DNA of 64,000 nucleotides from positions 3,348,001 through 3,412,000 of the forward strand of contig NZ_OY726395.1 in NCBI RefSeq assembly GCF_963378085.1, written 5' to 3'. Source of the DNA: Mycolicibacterium sp. MU0050 (lineage in GTDB: Bacteria; Actinomycetota; Actinomycetes; Mycobacteriales; Mycobacteriaceae). Position 1 is the first letter of the stretch. Each line of letters starts with the position of its first letter. Under the pieces are notes generated by a model. That model was not told the origin of the DNA, did not search any database, and saw only the letters and a list, made by a program, of their open reading frames with translations. Position numbers and translations under genes: made by a program. This document shows, piece after piece, positions 46,429-57,221 of the stretch.

Positions 46429-47657
46429 CCCACCCCGACGCCAGCGTCTTCGGCCATGACCCGCTGTGGCTGATCCTGCTCAAGGCCGTGGCGGTCTTCG
46501 CCTTCCTGGTGCTGACCGTCCTGGTCGCGATCCTGGTGGAACGAAAGATCCTGGGCCGCATGCAGATGCGCTACGGCCCGAACCGGGTGGGACCGTGGGG
46601 GCTGCTGCAATCGTTGGCCGACGGGGTGAAACTGGCCCTCAAGGAGGGTTTCATCCCGGCCGGCGCCGACAAGCCCATCTACCTGATGGCGCCGGTGATC
46701 GCCGTCATCCCCGCCATCCTGGCGTTCGCGGTGATCCCGATGGGTCCGGTGGTCTCGGTCTTCGGCCACCAGACGCCGCTGCAGCTCACCGACTTCCCCG
46801 TCGCGGTGCTCTACGTGCTGGCCGTCACCTCGATCGGCGTGTACGGAATCGTGTTGGCGGGCTGGTCGTCTGGATCCACCTACCCGCTGCTCGGCGGGCT
46901 GCGTTCGTCGGCCCAGGTGATCTCCTACGAGATCGCGATGGCGCTGTCGTTCGTGGCGGTGTTCATCTACGCCGGCACCATGTCGACCTCCGGCATCGTC
47001 GCCGCCCAGGACCACACCTGGTACATCTTCCTGCTGCTGCCGTCGTTCGCGGTCTACCTGGTGGCCATGGTCGGCGAGACCAACCGGGCGCCGTTCGACC
47101 TGCCCGAGGCCGAGGGCGAGTTGGTCGGTGGCTTCCACACCGAGTACTCGTCGCTGAAGTTCGCCATGTTCATGCTGGCCGAGTACATCAACATGACCAC
47201 CGTCTCCGCGCTGGCCGCCACGATGTTCCTCGGCGGCTGGCACGCGCCGTGGCCCGTCAGCCTGATCGACGGGGCCAACACCGGTTGGTGGCCGCTGATC
47301 TGGTTCGTGGCCAAGGTGTGGGGCTTCCTGTTCTTCTACATCTGGCTGCGGGCCACCCTGCCCAGGCTGCGCTACGACCAGTTCATGGTGCTGGGCTGGA
47401 AGGTGATGATCCCGCTGTCGCTGGCCTGGATCATGACGGTGGCGGTCGCCAAGACGCTGCGCAACGACGGGGCCGGCCCGTGGGTGACCGTCGCCATCTA
47501 CCTCGGGTTCGCCGCGCTCGTCGGCGTCACGTTGGCGGCGTGGAACCGCGGGCGTCGCCGCCGCCGCGCGGCCCTGGCGCCGCCGCTGCCCGACACCGCG
47601 GACAGTAGTTACTTCCCGGTCCCGCCGATCCCCAGCAAGGAGGAGGTTCGTGGCTAA
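46425..47657 (+). CDS. nuoH: NADH-quinone oxidoreductase subunit H
   Basis: A 410-residue membrane subunit that links the quinone site to the proton channels. Signatures are [33 protein letters not shown] and [38 protein letters not shown], which line the quinone entry. About eight helices are present, plus a basic cytoplasmic tail. The start is GTG at 46425, in an overlap with nuoG. Confidence 0.97.
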   Translation: MTHPDASVFGHDPLWLILLKAVAVFAFLVLTVLVAILVERKILGRMQMRYGPNRVGPWGLLQSLADGVKLALKEGFIPAGADKPIYLMAPVIAVIPAILAFAVIPMGPVVSVFGHQTPLQLTDFPVAVLYVLAVTSIGVYGIVLAGWSSGSTYPLLGGLRSSAQVISYEIAMALSFVAVFIYAGTMSTSGIVAAQDHTWYIFLLLPSFAVYLVAMVGETNRAPFDLPEAEGELVGGFHTEYSSLKFAMFMLAEYINMTTVSALAATMFLGGWHAPWPVSLIDGANTGWWPLIWFVAKVWGFLFFYIWLRATLPRLRYDQFMVLGWKVMIPLSLAWIMTVAVAKTLRNDGAGPWVTVAIYLGFAALVGVTLAAWNRGRRRRRAALAPPLPDTADSSYFPVPPIPSKEEVRG

Positions 47658-48153
47658 ATTGCTCGACGCACTCGCCGGTTTCGGGGTGACGTTGTCGACG
47701 ATGTTCAAGAAGCCGACCACCGAGCAGTACCCCGACGAGAAGATCCCCACCGAGCCCCGCTACCACGGCCGCCATCAGTTGAACCGGTACGCCGACGGGT
47801 TGGAGAAGTGCATCGGTTGCGAACTGTGCGCCTGGGCCTGCCCCGCCGACGCGATCTACGTCGAGGGCGCCGACAACACCGAAGCGCAACGGTATTCGCC
47901 GGGCGAACGCTACGGGCGGGTGTATCAGATCAACTACCTGCGGTGCATCGGCTGCGGGCTGTGCATCGAGGCGTGCCCCACCCGGGCCCTGACCATGACC
48001 AACGACTACGAGATGGCCGACGACAACCGGTCGGACCTGATCTACGGCAAGGACAAGCTGCTCGCACCGCTGGAACCCGGCATGACCGCTCCCCCGCACG
48101 CCATGGCCGAGGGCGCCACCGACGACGACTACTACCTGGGCAACGTCACATGA
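47650..48153 (+). CDS. nuoI: NADH-quinone oxidoreductase subunit I
   Basis: A 167-residue ferredoxin-like subunit with two [4Fe-4S] clusters (N6a, N6b). Both binding motifs are complete: [20 protein letters not shown] and [22 protein letters not shown] at 47650 follows AGGAGG (47640-47645) closely and overlaps nuoH by eight bases; the N-terminus [12 protein letters not shown] is short and amphipathic. Confidence 0.96.
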   Translation: MAKLLDALAGFGVTLSTMFKKPTTEQYPDEKIPTEPRYHGRHQLNRYADGLEKCIGCELCAWACPADAIYVEGADNTEAQRYSPGERYGRVYQINYLRCIGCGLCIEACPTRALTMTNDYEMADDNRSDLIYGKDKLLAPLEPGMTAPPHAMAEGATDDDYYLGNVT

Positions 48154-48866
48154 CCGCCGAGGCCGTCGCGTTCTGGGTGCTGGCCACCATCGCGGTGGTC
48201 GGCGCGCTGGGTGTCGTGGCCGCGCCGAAGGCGGTGTACTCGGCGATCTTCCTGGCCGCCACCATGATCAGCCTGGCGGCGCTCTATGTGGCGCAGGGGG
48301 CGTTGTTCCTGGGCGTGGTGCAGGTGGTGGTCTACACCGGCGCCGTGATGATGCTGTTCCTGTTCGTGGTGATGCTCATCGGGGTGGACTCCGCGGAGTC
48401 GCTGGTGGAAACCCTTCGCGGACAACGCATCGCCGCCGCGGCCGCGGGCCTGGGCTTCGGAGTGCTGCTGATCGCCGGCATCGGAACCGCCTCGGTCGCC
48501 GGCTGGACCCCTACCGTCGGCCCCGACCCGGCCTACAACGTCGAGGATCTGGCGGCGCTGATCTTTACGCGCTACCTGTGGGCGTTCGAACTGACCGGCG
48601 TGCTGCTCATCATCGCGTCGCTGGGCGCCATGGTGCTGGCGCACCGGGAACGACTGGGCCGGCGCAAGACTCAGCGCGAGTTGTCCCAGGAACGCTTCCG
48701 CGGCCATGGCCATCCCACCACGTTGCCGAGTTCCGGGGTGTACGCCCGGCACAACGCGGTCGACATGCCCGCGCGGCTGCCCGACGGATCGCCGGCCGAC
48801 CTTTCGGTCAGCGACGTTCTGGTGCCGCGCGGATTCGAGGACAGGGGCGTCGATGAACCCCGATAG
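48150..48866 (+). CDS. nuoJ: NADH-quinone oxidoreductase subunit J
   Basis: A 238-residue membrane subunit with five helices. The TM3 region [23 protein letters not shown] contains the conserved pi-bulge area. A soluble C-terminal tail of about 70 residues (from [18 protein letters not shown]) is usual in mycobacteria. Overlaps join it to nuoI (four bases) and nuoK (14 bases). Confidence 0.95.
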   Translation: MTAEAVAFWVLATIAVVGALGVVAAPKAVYSAIFLAATMISLAALYVAQGALFLGVVQVVVYTGAVMMLFLFVVMLIGVDSAESLVETLRGQRIAAAAAGLGFGVLLIAGIGTASVAGWTPTVGPDPAYNVEDLAALIFTRYLWAFELTGVLLIIASLGAMVLAHRERLGRRKTQRELSQERFRGHGHPTTLPSSGVYARHNAVDMPARLPDGSPADLSVSDVLVPRGFEDRGVDEPR

Positions 48867-49152
48867 CTACCTCTACCTCTCGGCGCTGCTGTTCACCATC
48901 GGCGCCGCCGGAGTGCTGTTGCGGCGCAACGCGATCATCATGTTCATGTGTGTGGAGTTGATGTTGAACGCCTGCAATCTCGCCTTCGTCAGCTTCTCCC
49001 GGATGCACGGGCACCTCGACGGTCAGGTGGTGGCGTTTTTCACCATGGTGGTCGCCGCCTGTGAGGTGGTGGTGGGCCTTGCGATCATCATGGCCATCTA
49101 CCGCACCAGGAAGTCCGCCAACGTCGACGACGCCCACCTGCTGAGGCATTGA
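48853..49152 (+). CDS. nuoK: NADH-quinone oxidoreductase subunit K
   Basis: A 99-residue three-helix subunit. The two conserved membrane glutamates of the proton pathway are in [15 protein letters not shown] and [17 protein letters not shown]. The ATG at 48853 lies inside nuoJ. The length is normal for the family. Confidence 0.96.
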   Translation: MNPDSYLYLSALLFTIGAAGVLLRRNAIIMFMCVELMLNACNLAFVSFSRMHGHLDGQVVAFFTMVVAACEVVVGLAIIMAIYRTRKSANVDDAHLLRH

Positions 49153-49156
49153 TCAG

Positions 49157-51058
49157 GTGGCTACGGGAGTGACCATGTTGTGGCCGTTGATCGCGCTGCC
49201 GCTGGCCGGGGCCGGCGTGCTGTTGCTCGGTGGCCGACGCACCAACGGGTGGGGACACCTGCTGGGGTGCCTCACCGTGCTGGCGTCGTTCGCCTGGGCC
49301 GCCGCGCTTTTCGCGGATCTGCTGGGCCGCGATCCGGAATCCCGGGTGATCGGCGAGCGACTGTTCTCCTGGGTGCCGGTCGCCGGTCTGCGGGTCGACT
49401 TCGGTCTGCAACTCGACGCGCTGAGCGTGTGCTTCGTTCTGCTGATCACCGGCGTCGGCGCGCTCATCCACCTCTACTCGATCGGCTACATGGCCGGCGA
49501 TCCGGGTCGGCGGCGGTTCTTCGGCTACCTCAACCTGTTCGTCGCCGCGATGCTGCTGTTGGTGTTGGCGGACAACTACCTGGGCCTCTACGTCGGCTGG
49601 GAGGGCGTGGGCCTGGCGTCCTATCTGCTCATCGGGTTCTGGTCGCACAAGCCGTCCGCGGCGACGGCGGCCAAGAAGGCGTTCGTGGTCAACCGGGTCG
49701 GCGACGTCGGACTGGCCATCGCGATGTTCGTGATGTTCGCCCAGTTCGGAACCCTGTCGTATGCGGGCGTTTTCGCCGGCGCGCCCGAGGCCTCCACGGG
49801 CGCGCTGACCGCCGTCGGTCTGCTGCTGTTGCTCGCCGCCTGCGGCAAGAGCGCCCAGGTGCCGCTGCAGTCCTGGCTCGGCGACGCGATGGAGGGCCCC
49901 ACGCCGGTCTCCGCGCTGATCCACGCCGCCACCATGGTCACCGCCGGGGTGTATTTGATCGTGCGCTCGGGTCCGGTGTTCAACCTGGCCCCGCACGCGC
50001 AGACCGCCGTGGTGGTCGTCGGCGCGGTCACCCTGCTGTTCGGCGCCGTCATCGGGTGCGCCAAGGACGACATCAAGAAGGCGTTGGCCGCCTCGACGAT
50101 GAGCCAGATCGGGTACATGGTGCTCGCCGCCGGGCTGGGCCCGGTCGGTTACGCCGTGGCGATCATGCACCTGCTGACCCACGGATTCTTCAAGGCCGGA
50201 CTGTTCCTCGGTGCCGGGTCGGTGATGCACGGCATGAACGACGAGACCGACATCCGCCGGTACGGCGGGCTGCGCGCCCTGATGCCGATCACCTTCGTGA
50301 CGTTCGGGCTGGGCTATCTCGCCATCATCGGTGTGCCGCCGTTCGCCGGCTTCTTCTCCAAGGACGCCATCATCGAAACCGCCTTCGCCGCAGGCGGTCT
50401 GCGCGGCTGGCTGCTGGGCGGCGCCGCCCTGCTCGGCGCCGGGATCACGGCGTTCTACATGACCCGGGTGATGATCCTGACGTTCTTCGGCCCACGACGC
50501 TGGGCGCCGGACACCCACCCGCACGAATCCCCACCGAGCATGACGCTGCCGATGGTGGTGCTGGCCGTCGGTTCGATCGGCGCCGGCGCGCTGCTGGCCC
50601 TCGGCGGCCGGCTGGCGCACTGGCTCGAGCCCGTCGTCAACCCCGACGGCGTGCACGCTCACCACGTGGTGCCGGTCTGGGTGATGTCGGTGATCACGCT
50701 GTCGGTGGTGGCCGTCGGTGTCGTCGTCGCCTACCGCGCCTACGCGCGCCGACCGGTGCCGCAGACCGCGCCGACCGACGTGTCGGCGCTGACCCGCGCG
50801 GCCCGCCGCGACCTCTACGGCGACGCTTTCAACGAGGCGGTGTTCATGCGGCCCGGACAACAGCTCACCGCCGAACTGGTGCGCGTCGACGACCACGCCA
50901 TCGAGGGTGTCGGCGGCGGGCTGGCGACGCTGGTGGGCCGCGCCTCCGATGCGCTGCGCCGGACCCAGACCGGCTTCGCCCGCTCCTACGCCCTGACGAT
51001 CCTCGCGGGTGCCGTCCTGATGGTGGCCGCCGTCGTGCTGACGGGAGTGTGGCGGTGA
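49157..51058 (+). CDS. nuoL: NADH-quinone oxidoreductase subunit L
   Basis: A 633-residue antiporter-like proton-pumping subunit. The key Glu is in [19 protein letters not shown] and the conserved Lys in [33 protein letters not shown]. The long amphipathic C-terminal helix that runs along the membrane arm is present. The start is GTG at 49157, four bases after nuoK. Confidence 0.96.
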   Translation: MATGVTMLWPLIALPLAGAGVLLLGGRRTNGWGHLLGCLTVLASFAWAAALFADLLGRDPESRVIGERLFSWVPVAGLRVDFGLQLDALSVCFVLLITGVGALIHLYSIGYMAGDPGRRRFFGYLNLFVAAMLLLVLADNYLGLYVGWEGVGLASYLLIGFWSHKPSAATAAKKAFVVNRVGDVGLAIAMFVMFAQFGTLSYAGVFAGAPEASTGALTAVGLLLLLAACGKSAQVPLQSWLGDAMEGPTPVSALIHAATMVTAGVYLIVRSGPVFNLAPHAQTAVVVVGAVTLLFGAVIGCAKDDIKKALAASTMSQIGYMVLAAGLGPVGYAVAIMHLLTHGFFKAGLFLGAGSVMHGMNDETDIRRYGGLRALMPITFVTFGLGYLAIIGVPPFAGFFSKDAIIETAFAAGGLRGWLLGGAALLGAGITAFYMTRVMILTFFGPRRWAPDTHPHESPPSMTLPMVVLAVGSIGAGALLALGGRLAHWLEPVVNPDGVHAHHVVPVWVMSVITLSVVAVGVVVAYRAYARRPVPQTAPTDVSALTRAARRDLYGDAFNEAVFMRPGQQLTAELVRVDDHAIEGVGGGLATLVGRASDALRRTQTGFARSYALTILAGAVLMVAAVVLTGVWR

Positions 51059-52632
51059 CCGACTTCCCCATCCTCACCGTGCTGTGGGCCGTGCCCATGG
51101 TCGGCGCCGCGCTGATCATCGTGCTGCCCGCGCAGCTGCAACGCTTCGCCAAGCTGGCCGGGGTGGCGGTGTCGCTGGCGGTGCTGGCGATCGCGGTGCT
51201 GCTGGTCGTGCAGTTCGATCCGGCCGGTGCGCAGTATCAGTTCGTCGAACAGATGGCGTGGATCCCGTCGTTCGGCACGGGCTACATCCTCGGTCTCGAC
51301 GGCATCGCGCTGGCGTTGGTGGTGCTGACGGCGGTCCTGGTGCCGCTGCTGCTGCTGGCCGGTTGGACCGACGCCGACGACACCCCGCGGCTGTTGTCCG
51401 GCCGCGCCCCGCACGCCTACGTGGCCCTGACGCTGGCCGTCGAGGGCATGGTGCTGATCGCGTTGAGCGCGCTGGACGTGCTGCTGTTCTACGTGTTCTT
51501 CGAGGCCATGCTGATCCCGCTGTACTTCCTCATCGGCGGGTTCGGCGGCGCCGGCCGGTCCCGGGCGGCCGTGAAGTTCCTGCTGTACAACCTGTTCGGC
51601 GGGCTGATCATGCTCGCCGCGATCATCGGCCTGTACGTGGTGACCGCCGGCAGCGACGCCTTCGACGGCGGAACGTTCGACTTCCGCGCCATCGTCGCCG
51701 CGGTGTCCTCCGGCGAGTTGGCGGTCAACCCGGCGGTGATGCACGCACTGTTCCTGGGGTTCATGCTGGCGTTCGCGATCAAGGCGCCGCTGTGGCCGTT
51801 CCACCGCTGGCTGCCCGACGCCGCAGTGGAATCCAAACCCGCCACCGCGGTGCTGATGATGGCGGTGGTCGACAAGGTCGGCACGTTCGGCATGCTGCGG
51901 TACTGCCTGCCGATGTTCCCGGACTCGGCCTCGCTGTTCGGCCCGGTGATCATGGCGCTGGCGGTCATCAGCATCGTCTACGGCGCGGTGCTGGCCTTCG
52001 GGCAGACCGACTTCATGCGGCTGATCGCCTACACCTCGATCTCGCATTTCGGCTTCATCATTTTGGGCATCTTCGTGATGACCAGCCAGGGCCAATCCGG
52101 CTCCACGCTGTACATGATCAACCACGGGCTGTCGACCGCGGCGCTGTTCCTGATCGCCGGGTTCCTGGTGTCGCGCCGGGGATCCCGCGTGATCGCCGAC
52201 TACGGCGGGGTGCAGACCGTGGCGCCGGTGCTGGCCGGGACGTTCCTGGTGGCGGGCCTGGCCACCCTGTCGCTGCCCGGGTTGGCGCCGTTCATCAGTG
52301 AATTCCTGGTCCTCATCGGCACGTTCACCCGATATCCGGTGCTGGCGGTGATCGCGTCGTCGGCGCTGGTGCTCTCGGCCATCTATGTGCTGTGGATGTA
52401 CCAGCGCATGATGACCGGCCCCGTCGCCGACGGCAGCGAGAAGGTGCGCGACCTGGTTCCCCGCGAACTGGCCGTCGTCGCGCCCCTGATCGCGCTGCTG
52501 CTGGTGCTCGGCATCTATCCCAAACCCGCGCTGGACGTGATCAATCCGGCCGTCGAGCACACCCTGACCACCATCGGTCACACCGACCCGGCCCCGGCCG
52601 TCCCGGTGGTCGCGGAAGGAGTAGCGGAATGA
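51055..52632 (+). CDS. nuoM: NADH-quinone oxidoreductase subunit M
   Basis: A 525-residue antiporter-like subunit with about 14 helices. The conserved Glu is in [21 protein letters not shown], and the Lys-containing segment is [43 protein letters not shown] and [16 protein letters not shown] are also typical. The start is GTG at 51055, overlapping nuoL. Confidence 0.96.
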   Translation: MTDFPILTVLWAVPMVGAALIIVLPAQLQRFAKLAGVAVSLAVLAIAVLLVVQFDPAGAQYQFVEQMAWIPSFGTGYILGLDGIALALVVLTAVLVPLLLLAGWTDADDTPRLLSGRAPHAYVALTLAVEGMVLIALSALDVLLFYVFFEAMLIPLYFLIGGFGGAGRSRAAVKFLLYNLFGGLIMLAAIIGLYVVTAGSDAFDGGTFDFRAIVAAVSSGELAVNPAVMHALFLGFMLAFAIKAPLWPFHRWLPDAAVESKPATAVLMMAVVDKVGTFGMLRYCLPMFPDSASLFGPVIMALAVISIVYGAVLAFGQTDFMRLIAYTSISHFGFIILGIFVMTSQGQSGSTLYMINHGLSTAALFLIAGFLVSRRGSRVIADYGGVQTVAPVLAGTFLVAGLATLSLPGLAPFISEFLVLIGTFTRYPVLAVIASSALVLSAIYVLWMYQRMMTGPVADGSEKVRDLVPRELAVVAPLIALLLVLGIYPKPALDVINPAVEHTLTTIGHTDPAPAVPVVAEGVAE

Positions 52633-54218
52633 CCACGCTGCTTGCCCTGGACGTGCCGTCCGTGGAGTACGCCCAACTCTCGCCGATGCTGATCGTCGTC
52701 GGCGTCGCGGTGGCCGGCGTGCTGGTCGAGGCGTTCTTCCCCCGCGGCATGCGGTACCGGACCCAGCTGGTGTTGAGCCTCGGCGGCTTGACCGCCGCAT
52801 TGGTCGCGGTGGTGTTGCTGCTGCGCGATCTCGTTGGCGGCCCGGGCAATTCGGCGATGGTCGGTTCGGTGGCCATCGATGCACCCGCCCTGTTCCTGCA
52901 GGCCACCGTGTTGGTCATCGCCGTCCTCGGAGTGCTGCTGATCGCCGAGCGCCACGTCCCCCCACCCGAGAACGACGGCAACCCGGGCGGTTTGGACGGT
53001 TTCACGCCGCAGGCCGCAGCAGTGCCCGGCAGCGTGGCCGAGAAGGAGGCCACCCGCGCCGGCTCCATGCAGACCGAGGTCTTCCCCATCACGATGTTCG
53101 CGGTCACCGGGATGCTGCTGTTCGGCGCCTCCGACGACCTGCTGACGATGTTCGTGGCGCTGGAAGTGCTCTCCCTGCCGCTGTATCTGCTGTGCGGGCT
53201 GGCCCGGCACCGCCGACTGCTGTCCCAGGAAGCCGCCCTGAAATACTTTCTGCTGGGCGCGTTCTCGTCGGCGTTCTTCCTGTACGGCATCGCGTTGCTG
53301 TACGGCTACAGCGGAACCTTCGAGCTGGCCGGGATCGCCGAGGCGGTGGCCGAGCCCACCGGGCGATCGTCGACGATGGCGTTGATCGGGCTCGGACTGG
53401 TCGCCGTCGGGCTGCTGTTCAAGGTCGGGGCGGTGCCGTTCCACTCCTGGATCCCCGACGTGTACCAGGGTGCCCCCACCCCCATCACCGCGTTCATGGC
53501 CGCGGCCACCAAGGTCGCGGCCTTCGGCGCCATGCTGCGGGTCTTCTACGTCGCGGTGCCGGGTCTGGCGAGCGGGTGGCGGCCGATGATGTGGGCGGTG
53601 GCCATCGTGACCATGGTGATCGGCACCGTCGTCGCGGTGCGCCAGACCAACGTCAAGCGCCTGTTGGCATATTCGGCGATCTCGCACGCCGGCTTCATCC
53701 TGACGGGGGTGATCGCGCTGACCGACAGCGGGATCTCCAGCACGCTGTTCTATCTGTTCGCCTACGGCTTCTCCACGCTCGGGGCGTTCGCCGTGGTCGG
53801 GCTGGTCCGCGACCGCACCGGCGCCGAGGATTCCGACATGGTGCGCTGGGCCGGCCTGGGCCGCCGTTATCCGCTGGTGGGCGTGGTGTTTTCGCTGTTT
53901 CTGCTGGCATTCGCGGGCATCCCGTTGACCAGCGGGTTCGTCAGCAAGTTCGCCGTTTTCAAGGCCGCCGGCGAGGGCGGGGCCATGCCGCTGGTGGTGG
54001 TCGGTGTCGTCGCCAGCGCGATCGCCGCCTACTTCTACGTCCGGGTGATCGTGTGGATGTTCTTCACCGACCCGCCCGCGGATGCGCCCGTCGTGGTCGC
54101 GCCGAGCTGGACCGGCAAGGCGACCGTAGCCGTGACCGCGGGAGTCACGGTGGTGCTCGGTGCCCTGCCGCAGCCGCTGCTGGACCTGGCGAACAACTCG
54201 ACGCAGTTCCTGCGCTAG
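52629..54218 (+). CDS. nuoN: NADH-quinone oxidoreductase subunit N
   Basis: A 529-residue antiporter-like subunit and the last gene of the operon. The Glu is in MFVALEVLSLPLYLLCGLARHRR and the Lys segment is LFKVGAVPFHSWIPDVYQGAPTPITAFMAAATKVAAFG. A soluble loop of about 60 residues between helices 3 and 4 (rich in Pro and Gly) is characteristic of actinobacteria. It overlaps nuoM by four bases. The gap to the next gene is nine bases. Confidence 0.96.
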   Translation: MTTLLALDVPSVEYAQLSPMLIVVGVAVAGVLVEAFFPRGMRYRTQLVLSLGGLTAALVAVVLLLRDLVGGPGNSAMVGSVAIDAPALFLQATVLVIAVLGVLLIAERHVPPPENDGNPGGLDGFTPQAAAVPGSVAEKEATRAGSMQTEVFPITMFAVTGMLLFGASDDLLTMFVALEVLSLPLYLLCGLARHRRLLSQEAALKYFLLGAFSSAFFLYGIALLYGYSGTFELAGIAEAVAEPTGRSSTMALIGLGLVAVGLLFKVGAVPFHSWIPDVYQGAPTPITAFMAAATKVAAFGAMLRVFYVAVPGLASGWRPMMWAVAIVTMVIGTVVAVRQTNVKRLLAYSAISHAGFILTGVIALTDSGISSTLFYLFAYGFSTLGAFAVVGLVRDRTGAEDSDMVRWAGLGRRYPLVGVVFSLFLLAFAGIPLTSGFVSKFAVFKAAGEGGAMPLVVVGVVASAIAAYFYVRVIVWMFFTDPPADAPVVVAPSWTGKATVAVTAGVTVVLGALPQPLLDLANNSTQFLR

Positions 54219-54227
54219 CGTCGAACC

Positions 54228-54992
54228 ATGGCTGTCGTCACCACCACCGACCATGGCGCGGTCCGCGTCGTCACCATGAACCGGCCCGGGGCGCGAAACG
54301 CGTTGGGACAGGAGCTCATCGAGGCGCTGTTCGCGGCGCTGAGCGAGGCCGACGCCGATCCGGCGGTGCGGGTGGCCGTGCTCACCGGCACCGACCCGGC
54401 GTTCTGCGCCGGAGTCGATCTCAAGGAGGCCCAGCAGCTCGGCAAGGAGTACTTCGCCCGCTTCCGCAGCCACAACTGCATCGCGAAACCGGCCGAGATG
54501 GCCATCCCGGTGATCGGCGCGGTCAACGGCCCGGTGTTCACCGGCGGGCTCGAGATGGCGCTGGCGTGTGACTTCCTGATCGCCTCCGAACGCGCGGTGT
54601 TCGCCGATACGCACGCGCGGGTGGGGATCCTGCCCGGCGGCGGGATGACGGCCCGGCTGCCGCAGCGGGTCGGCGCCGGAATGGCCCGCCGGCTGTCGAT
54701 GACCGGTGAGGTGGTCGACGCCGCCCGCGCCGAACGCATCGGCCTGGTCACCGAGGTGGTGGCGCACGAGCGGCTGCTGCCGCGGGCGGTGGAGCTGGCC
54801 GCACAGGTCGCCGAGGTGGATGCGCCGACGATGGCCGGCCTCAAGGAGATCTACCGTCAGGGCTGGGCGGGGGTCACCGACCCGGCGCTGGACGCCGAGC
54901 GGCAGATCTCCGGCGCCCAGGAGCTCGACGCCGCCGGCCTGGCGCAACGCCGGGCCGAGGTGACCGCCCGCAACAAGAGCCAGATACTGTAA
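54228..54992 (+). CDS. Enoyl-CoA hydratase/isomerase family protein
   Basis: A 254-residue crotonase-fold protein. The CoA-binding and oxyanion region is FCAGVDLKEA and GAVNGPVFTGGLEMALACDFLIAS. Glu109 corresponds to the first catalytic Glu (144 in the rat enzyme). By count, the second Glu (164) falls at His129 in FADTHARVGILPGGG. It is therefore unlikely to be a standard hydratase and may act as an isomerase, hydrolase or lyase. It follows nuoN by nine bases but has no functional tie to complex I. It could be cotranscribed with the thioesterase gene 35 bases downstream. Confidence 0.85.
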   Translation: MAVVTTTDHGAVRVVTMNRPGARNALGQELIEALFAALSEADADPAVRVAVLTGTDPAFCAGVDLKEAQQLGKEYFARFRSHNCIAKPAEMAIPVIGAVNGPVFTGGLEMALACDFLIASERAVFADTHARVGILPGGGMTARLPQRVGAGMARRLSMTGEVVDAARAERIGLVTEVVAHERLLPRAVELAAQVAEVDAPTMAGLKEIYRQGWAGVTDPALDAERQISGAQELDAAGLAQRRAEVTARNKSQIL

Positions 54993-55027
54993 GGACCTCC
55001 GTAAGACCCTTTCAGCGAGGACGGCAC

Positions 55028-55846
55028 ATGCAGAAGGCGACCCTGACCCCCTACTTCGAGGCGGACGGCGACGCGTTCAAGCCCAACGCCATCGCGCAGG
55101 GCGGCTGGGGCCCGACGCTGGGCGGGCACGTCATCGGCGGATTGCTGGCCCGGGCCATCGACGCCCAGCGCACCGACCCCGATCTGCTGCCGGTCCGGCT
55201 GACCGTCGACATGCTGCGCCGGGTGGCCACCGAGCCGGTGCAGGCGCACGCCGAGGTGCTCCGCATCGGCAGCCGCATGCAGGCCACCGACGGCACCCTC
55301 ACCCAGAACGGCGAGGTGGTGGCCCGCGCGTCGGCGCTGTATCTGCGCCGCGGCGAACAGCCCGGCGAGGCCGCCTGGAGCACGCCCATCGAGATGCCGC
55401 CGCTGCCCACCGAACCCGCGGAGTTCGACGACGCGATGCCGATGTTCGTCAAGCCCTACGGGCGGGACCCGGGAGTCGGCGAGGGCATGGTCTGGCAGCA
55501 CGACGGGCCGCGCTACGGCTGGGTGCGCGAGGTGCGGGAGTTGGTCGCCGGCGAGCCGAACAGCCCCTTCGTCCAGGCCGCCCTGGCGGTCGACGTCACC
55601 GCGTCGCTCACCGGGTTCTCCACGACCGGACTGGGATTCATCAACGCCGACTACACGCTGACGCTGTGCCGCCTGCCGGAAGGCCCGTACATCGGGATGG
55701 CGGCGCTGTCGCACTACAGCGAGGCCGGTCTGGCCACCGGGACGGCCAGCCTGTTCGACACCCGCGGACCGATCGGCACCGGGGTGACGACGGCGATCGC
55801 CAATCCGCACTTCGGCAAGCGGAGCTTCGTCAGGTCCTCGGAGTGA
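55028..55846 (+). CDS. Thioesterase family protein (double hotdog, 4HBT_3 type)
   Basis: A 272-residue acyl-CoA thioesterase-like protein made of two hotdog domains. The N-terminal domain has AIAQGGWGPTLGGHVIGGLLARAID and LTVDMLRRVATEPVQAHAEVLR; the C-terminal domain ends with GFINADYTLTLCRLPEGPYIGMAALSHYSEAGLATGTASLFDTRGPIGTGVTTAIANP, the usual product-release signature. GCGAGGACGG precedes the ATG at 55028. It overlaps the convergent secreted-protein gene by 17 bases. Confidence 0.85.
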   Translation: MQKATLTPYFEADGDAFKPNAIAQGGWGPTLGGHVIGGLLARAIDAQRTDPDLLPVRLTVDMLRRVATEPVQAHAEVLRIGSRMQATDGTLTQNGEVVARASALYLRRGEQPGEAAWSTPIEMPPLPTEPAEFDDAMPMFVKPYGRDPGVGEGMVWQHDGPRYGWVREVRELVAGEPNSPFVQAALAVDVTASLTGFSTTGLGFINADYTLTLCRLPEGPYIGMAALSHYSEAGLATGTASLFDTRGPIGTGVTTAIANPHFGKRSFVRSSE

Positions 55847-56324
55847 GGGTGAACGGCAGCCAGTAGGTACCGGGACCGTCCCCGGGACAGCCCGGCGCGG
55901 ATACGGTGAAAGTCCGCTCCCCCGAGAAACTTCCGCCACCGGTGGGCCGCAGGAAGTCGGTCCGGAAGGTGGTCACGGTGCCGCCGTCGTCGCAATGGAA
56001 CGGGTACTCGCCGCTGGATTCCCAACGGTCGCCGTTCCATCGGTAGTCGAACAGCACCGGGGCGTCCGGGTTGTCCTCCAACTCGGTGAGCAGCAACCAG
56101 TTCGCGACACAGCCGTCGGGACCGCACCGGGTGGTGAAGCTGGCCGACTGAACGGACGGGTCGGAGACGTCGGGCCGGCCGTTGAAGGTCTGCCGGGAAT
56201 GGTCCAGGTAGGTGTCGTAGGCACCGTAGAGCGGCACCGGTTCAGCGCGATCGGCGTGCGCCGCCGGACTGACCGTCAGAGCGGTTGCCGCCGTCGCGAC
56301 GGCGACACAGGTGTTGCGCAACAT
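55830..56324 (-). CDS. Secreted protein of unknown function
   Basis: A 164-residue exported protein. A signal peptide (MLRNTCVAVATAATALTVSPAAHA) with an Ala-x-Ala-like cleavage site near residue 24 precedes a mature domain with four cysteines (CGPDGC, FHCDDGG, APGCPG) that probably form two disulfides. It has conserved aromatic segments NWLLLTELEDNPDAPVLFDYRWNGDRWESSGEYPFHC and resembles mycobacterial secreted proteins of unknown function. Its end overlaps the thioesterase gene. Confidence 0.8.
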   Translation of the reverse strand: MLRNTCVAVATAATALTVSPAAHADRAEPVPLYGAYDTYLDHSRQTFNGRPDVSDPSVQSASFTTRCGPDGCVANWLLLTELEDNPDAPVLFDYRWNGDRWESSGEYPFHCDDGGTVTTFRTDFLRPTGGGSFSGERTFTVSAPGCPGDGPGTYWLPFTLTPRT

Positions 56325-56351
56325 GGCTCTGCATAGCAGATGCGCGCGCAG

Positions 56352-57221
56352 CTAGGGGGCGAAAGACGCAAATGTCCCGTCCAGCACCTCGCGGTGCCCG
56401 ATGGTGCGTCCGGTGACCTGGGCGGGATCCACCAGGGCCAGGCGAACCACCGCCTCGGCGAAATCCGCCTCGGACCCGATGTCGTCGAAATCCGTGCGGT
56501 AGTAGGACAATCCCGGCGTCATCATCGCCTGCGACGGGGACAGCGCGTTCACCGAGATGTTGCGGCGCTGCAGCTCATAGGCCGCGGAGCTGGTCAGGTG
56601 TTCCAGCGCGGCCTTCGACCCGCCGTAGCCGGGCAGGATGCCGCCGCTGAAATCCTCGAAGGGCCCCTCGCCCGGGATGCGCGAGGCGATCGAGCTGATG
56701 TTGATGATCGCGCCGCGGCCGGCGGCGATCATGTCCCGGGCCGCGAGCTGCATCAGCTCGTAGGCGGCGAACACCCCGATTTCGAAATGCCGCCGGAAGG
56801 CGTGGATGGGGGTGCCGACGAACGGCGGCCAATCCGCGGCCTCGGGCGTCGCCGCCGGCCGGTCCCGCTTGGGCTTCGGCGCCTCGCCCTCCTTCGGCGG
56901 CCGGCCGGGTGCGGTGAACGCGGCGTTGTTGACCAGGATCGTCGCCGGCCCCAGCGCGGCCCGGGCCTCGTCGACCAGGCGGGTCAGATCCTCGCGGACG
57001 GTCAGGTCGGCGCGGATCGCGACGGCGCGGCCGCCGGCGGCCTCGATCTCGGCGACCGTCTCACCGATGGTGCCGGGCAGCTTGTCGTTCCAGACCTGCT
57101 CGGTGCGCGCCACCACCGCGACCCCGGCCCCCTCGGCGGCCAAGGCCAGCGCGATCGCGCGACCCAGTCCGCGGCTGGCTCCGGTGACGATTGCCGAGTG
57201 TCCGTCCAGTCGTGCTGTCAT
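56352..57221 (-). CDS. Short-chain dehydrogenase/reductase
   Basis: A 289-residue NAD(P)-dependent oxidoreductase of the SDR family. The cofactor motif is TGASRGLGRAIA at residues 13-24, the NNAAF motif is near 96, the catalytic Ser is in INISSIASR and the catalytic Tyr-Lys pair is in GYGGSKAALEHL. An insert of about 30 residues rich in Pro and Lys (PGRPPKEGEAPKPKRDRP) follows the NNA motif. The gene overlaps the TetR gene stop by four bases, so the pair is cotranscribed. Confidence 0.87.
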   Translation of the reverse strand: MTARLDGHSAIVTGASRGLGRAIALALAAEGAGVAVVARTEQVWNDKLPGTIGETVAEIEAAGGRAVAIRADLTVREDLTRLVDEARAALGPATILVNNAAFTAPGRPPKEGEAPKPKRDRPAATPEAADWPPFVGTPIHAFRRHFEIGVFAAYELMQLAARDMIAAGRGAIINISSIASRIPGEGPFEDFSGGILPGYGGSKAALEHLTSSAAYELQRRNISVNALSPSQAMMTPGLSYYRTDFDDIGSEADFAEAVVRLALVDPAQVTGRTIGHREVLDGTFASFAP

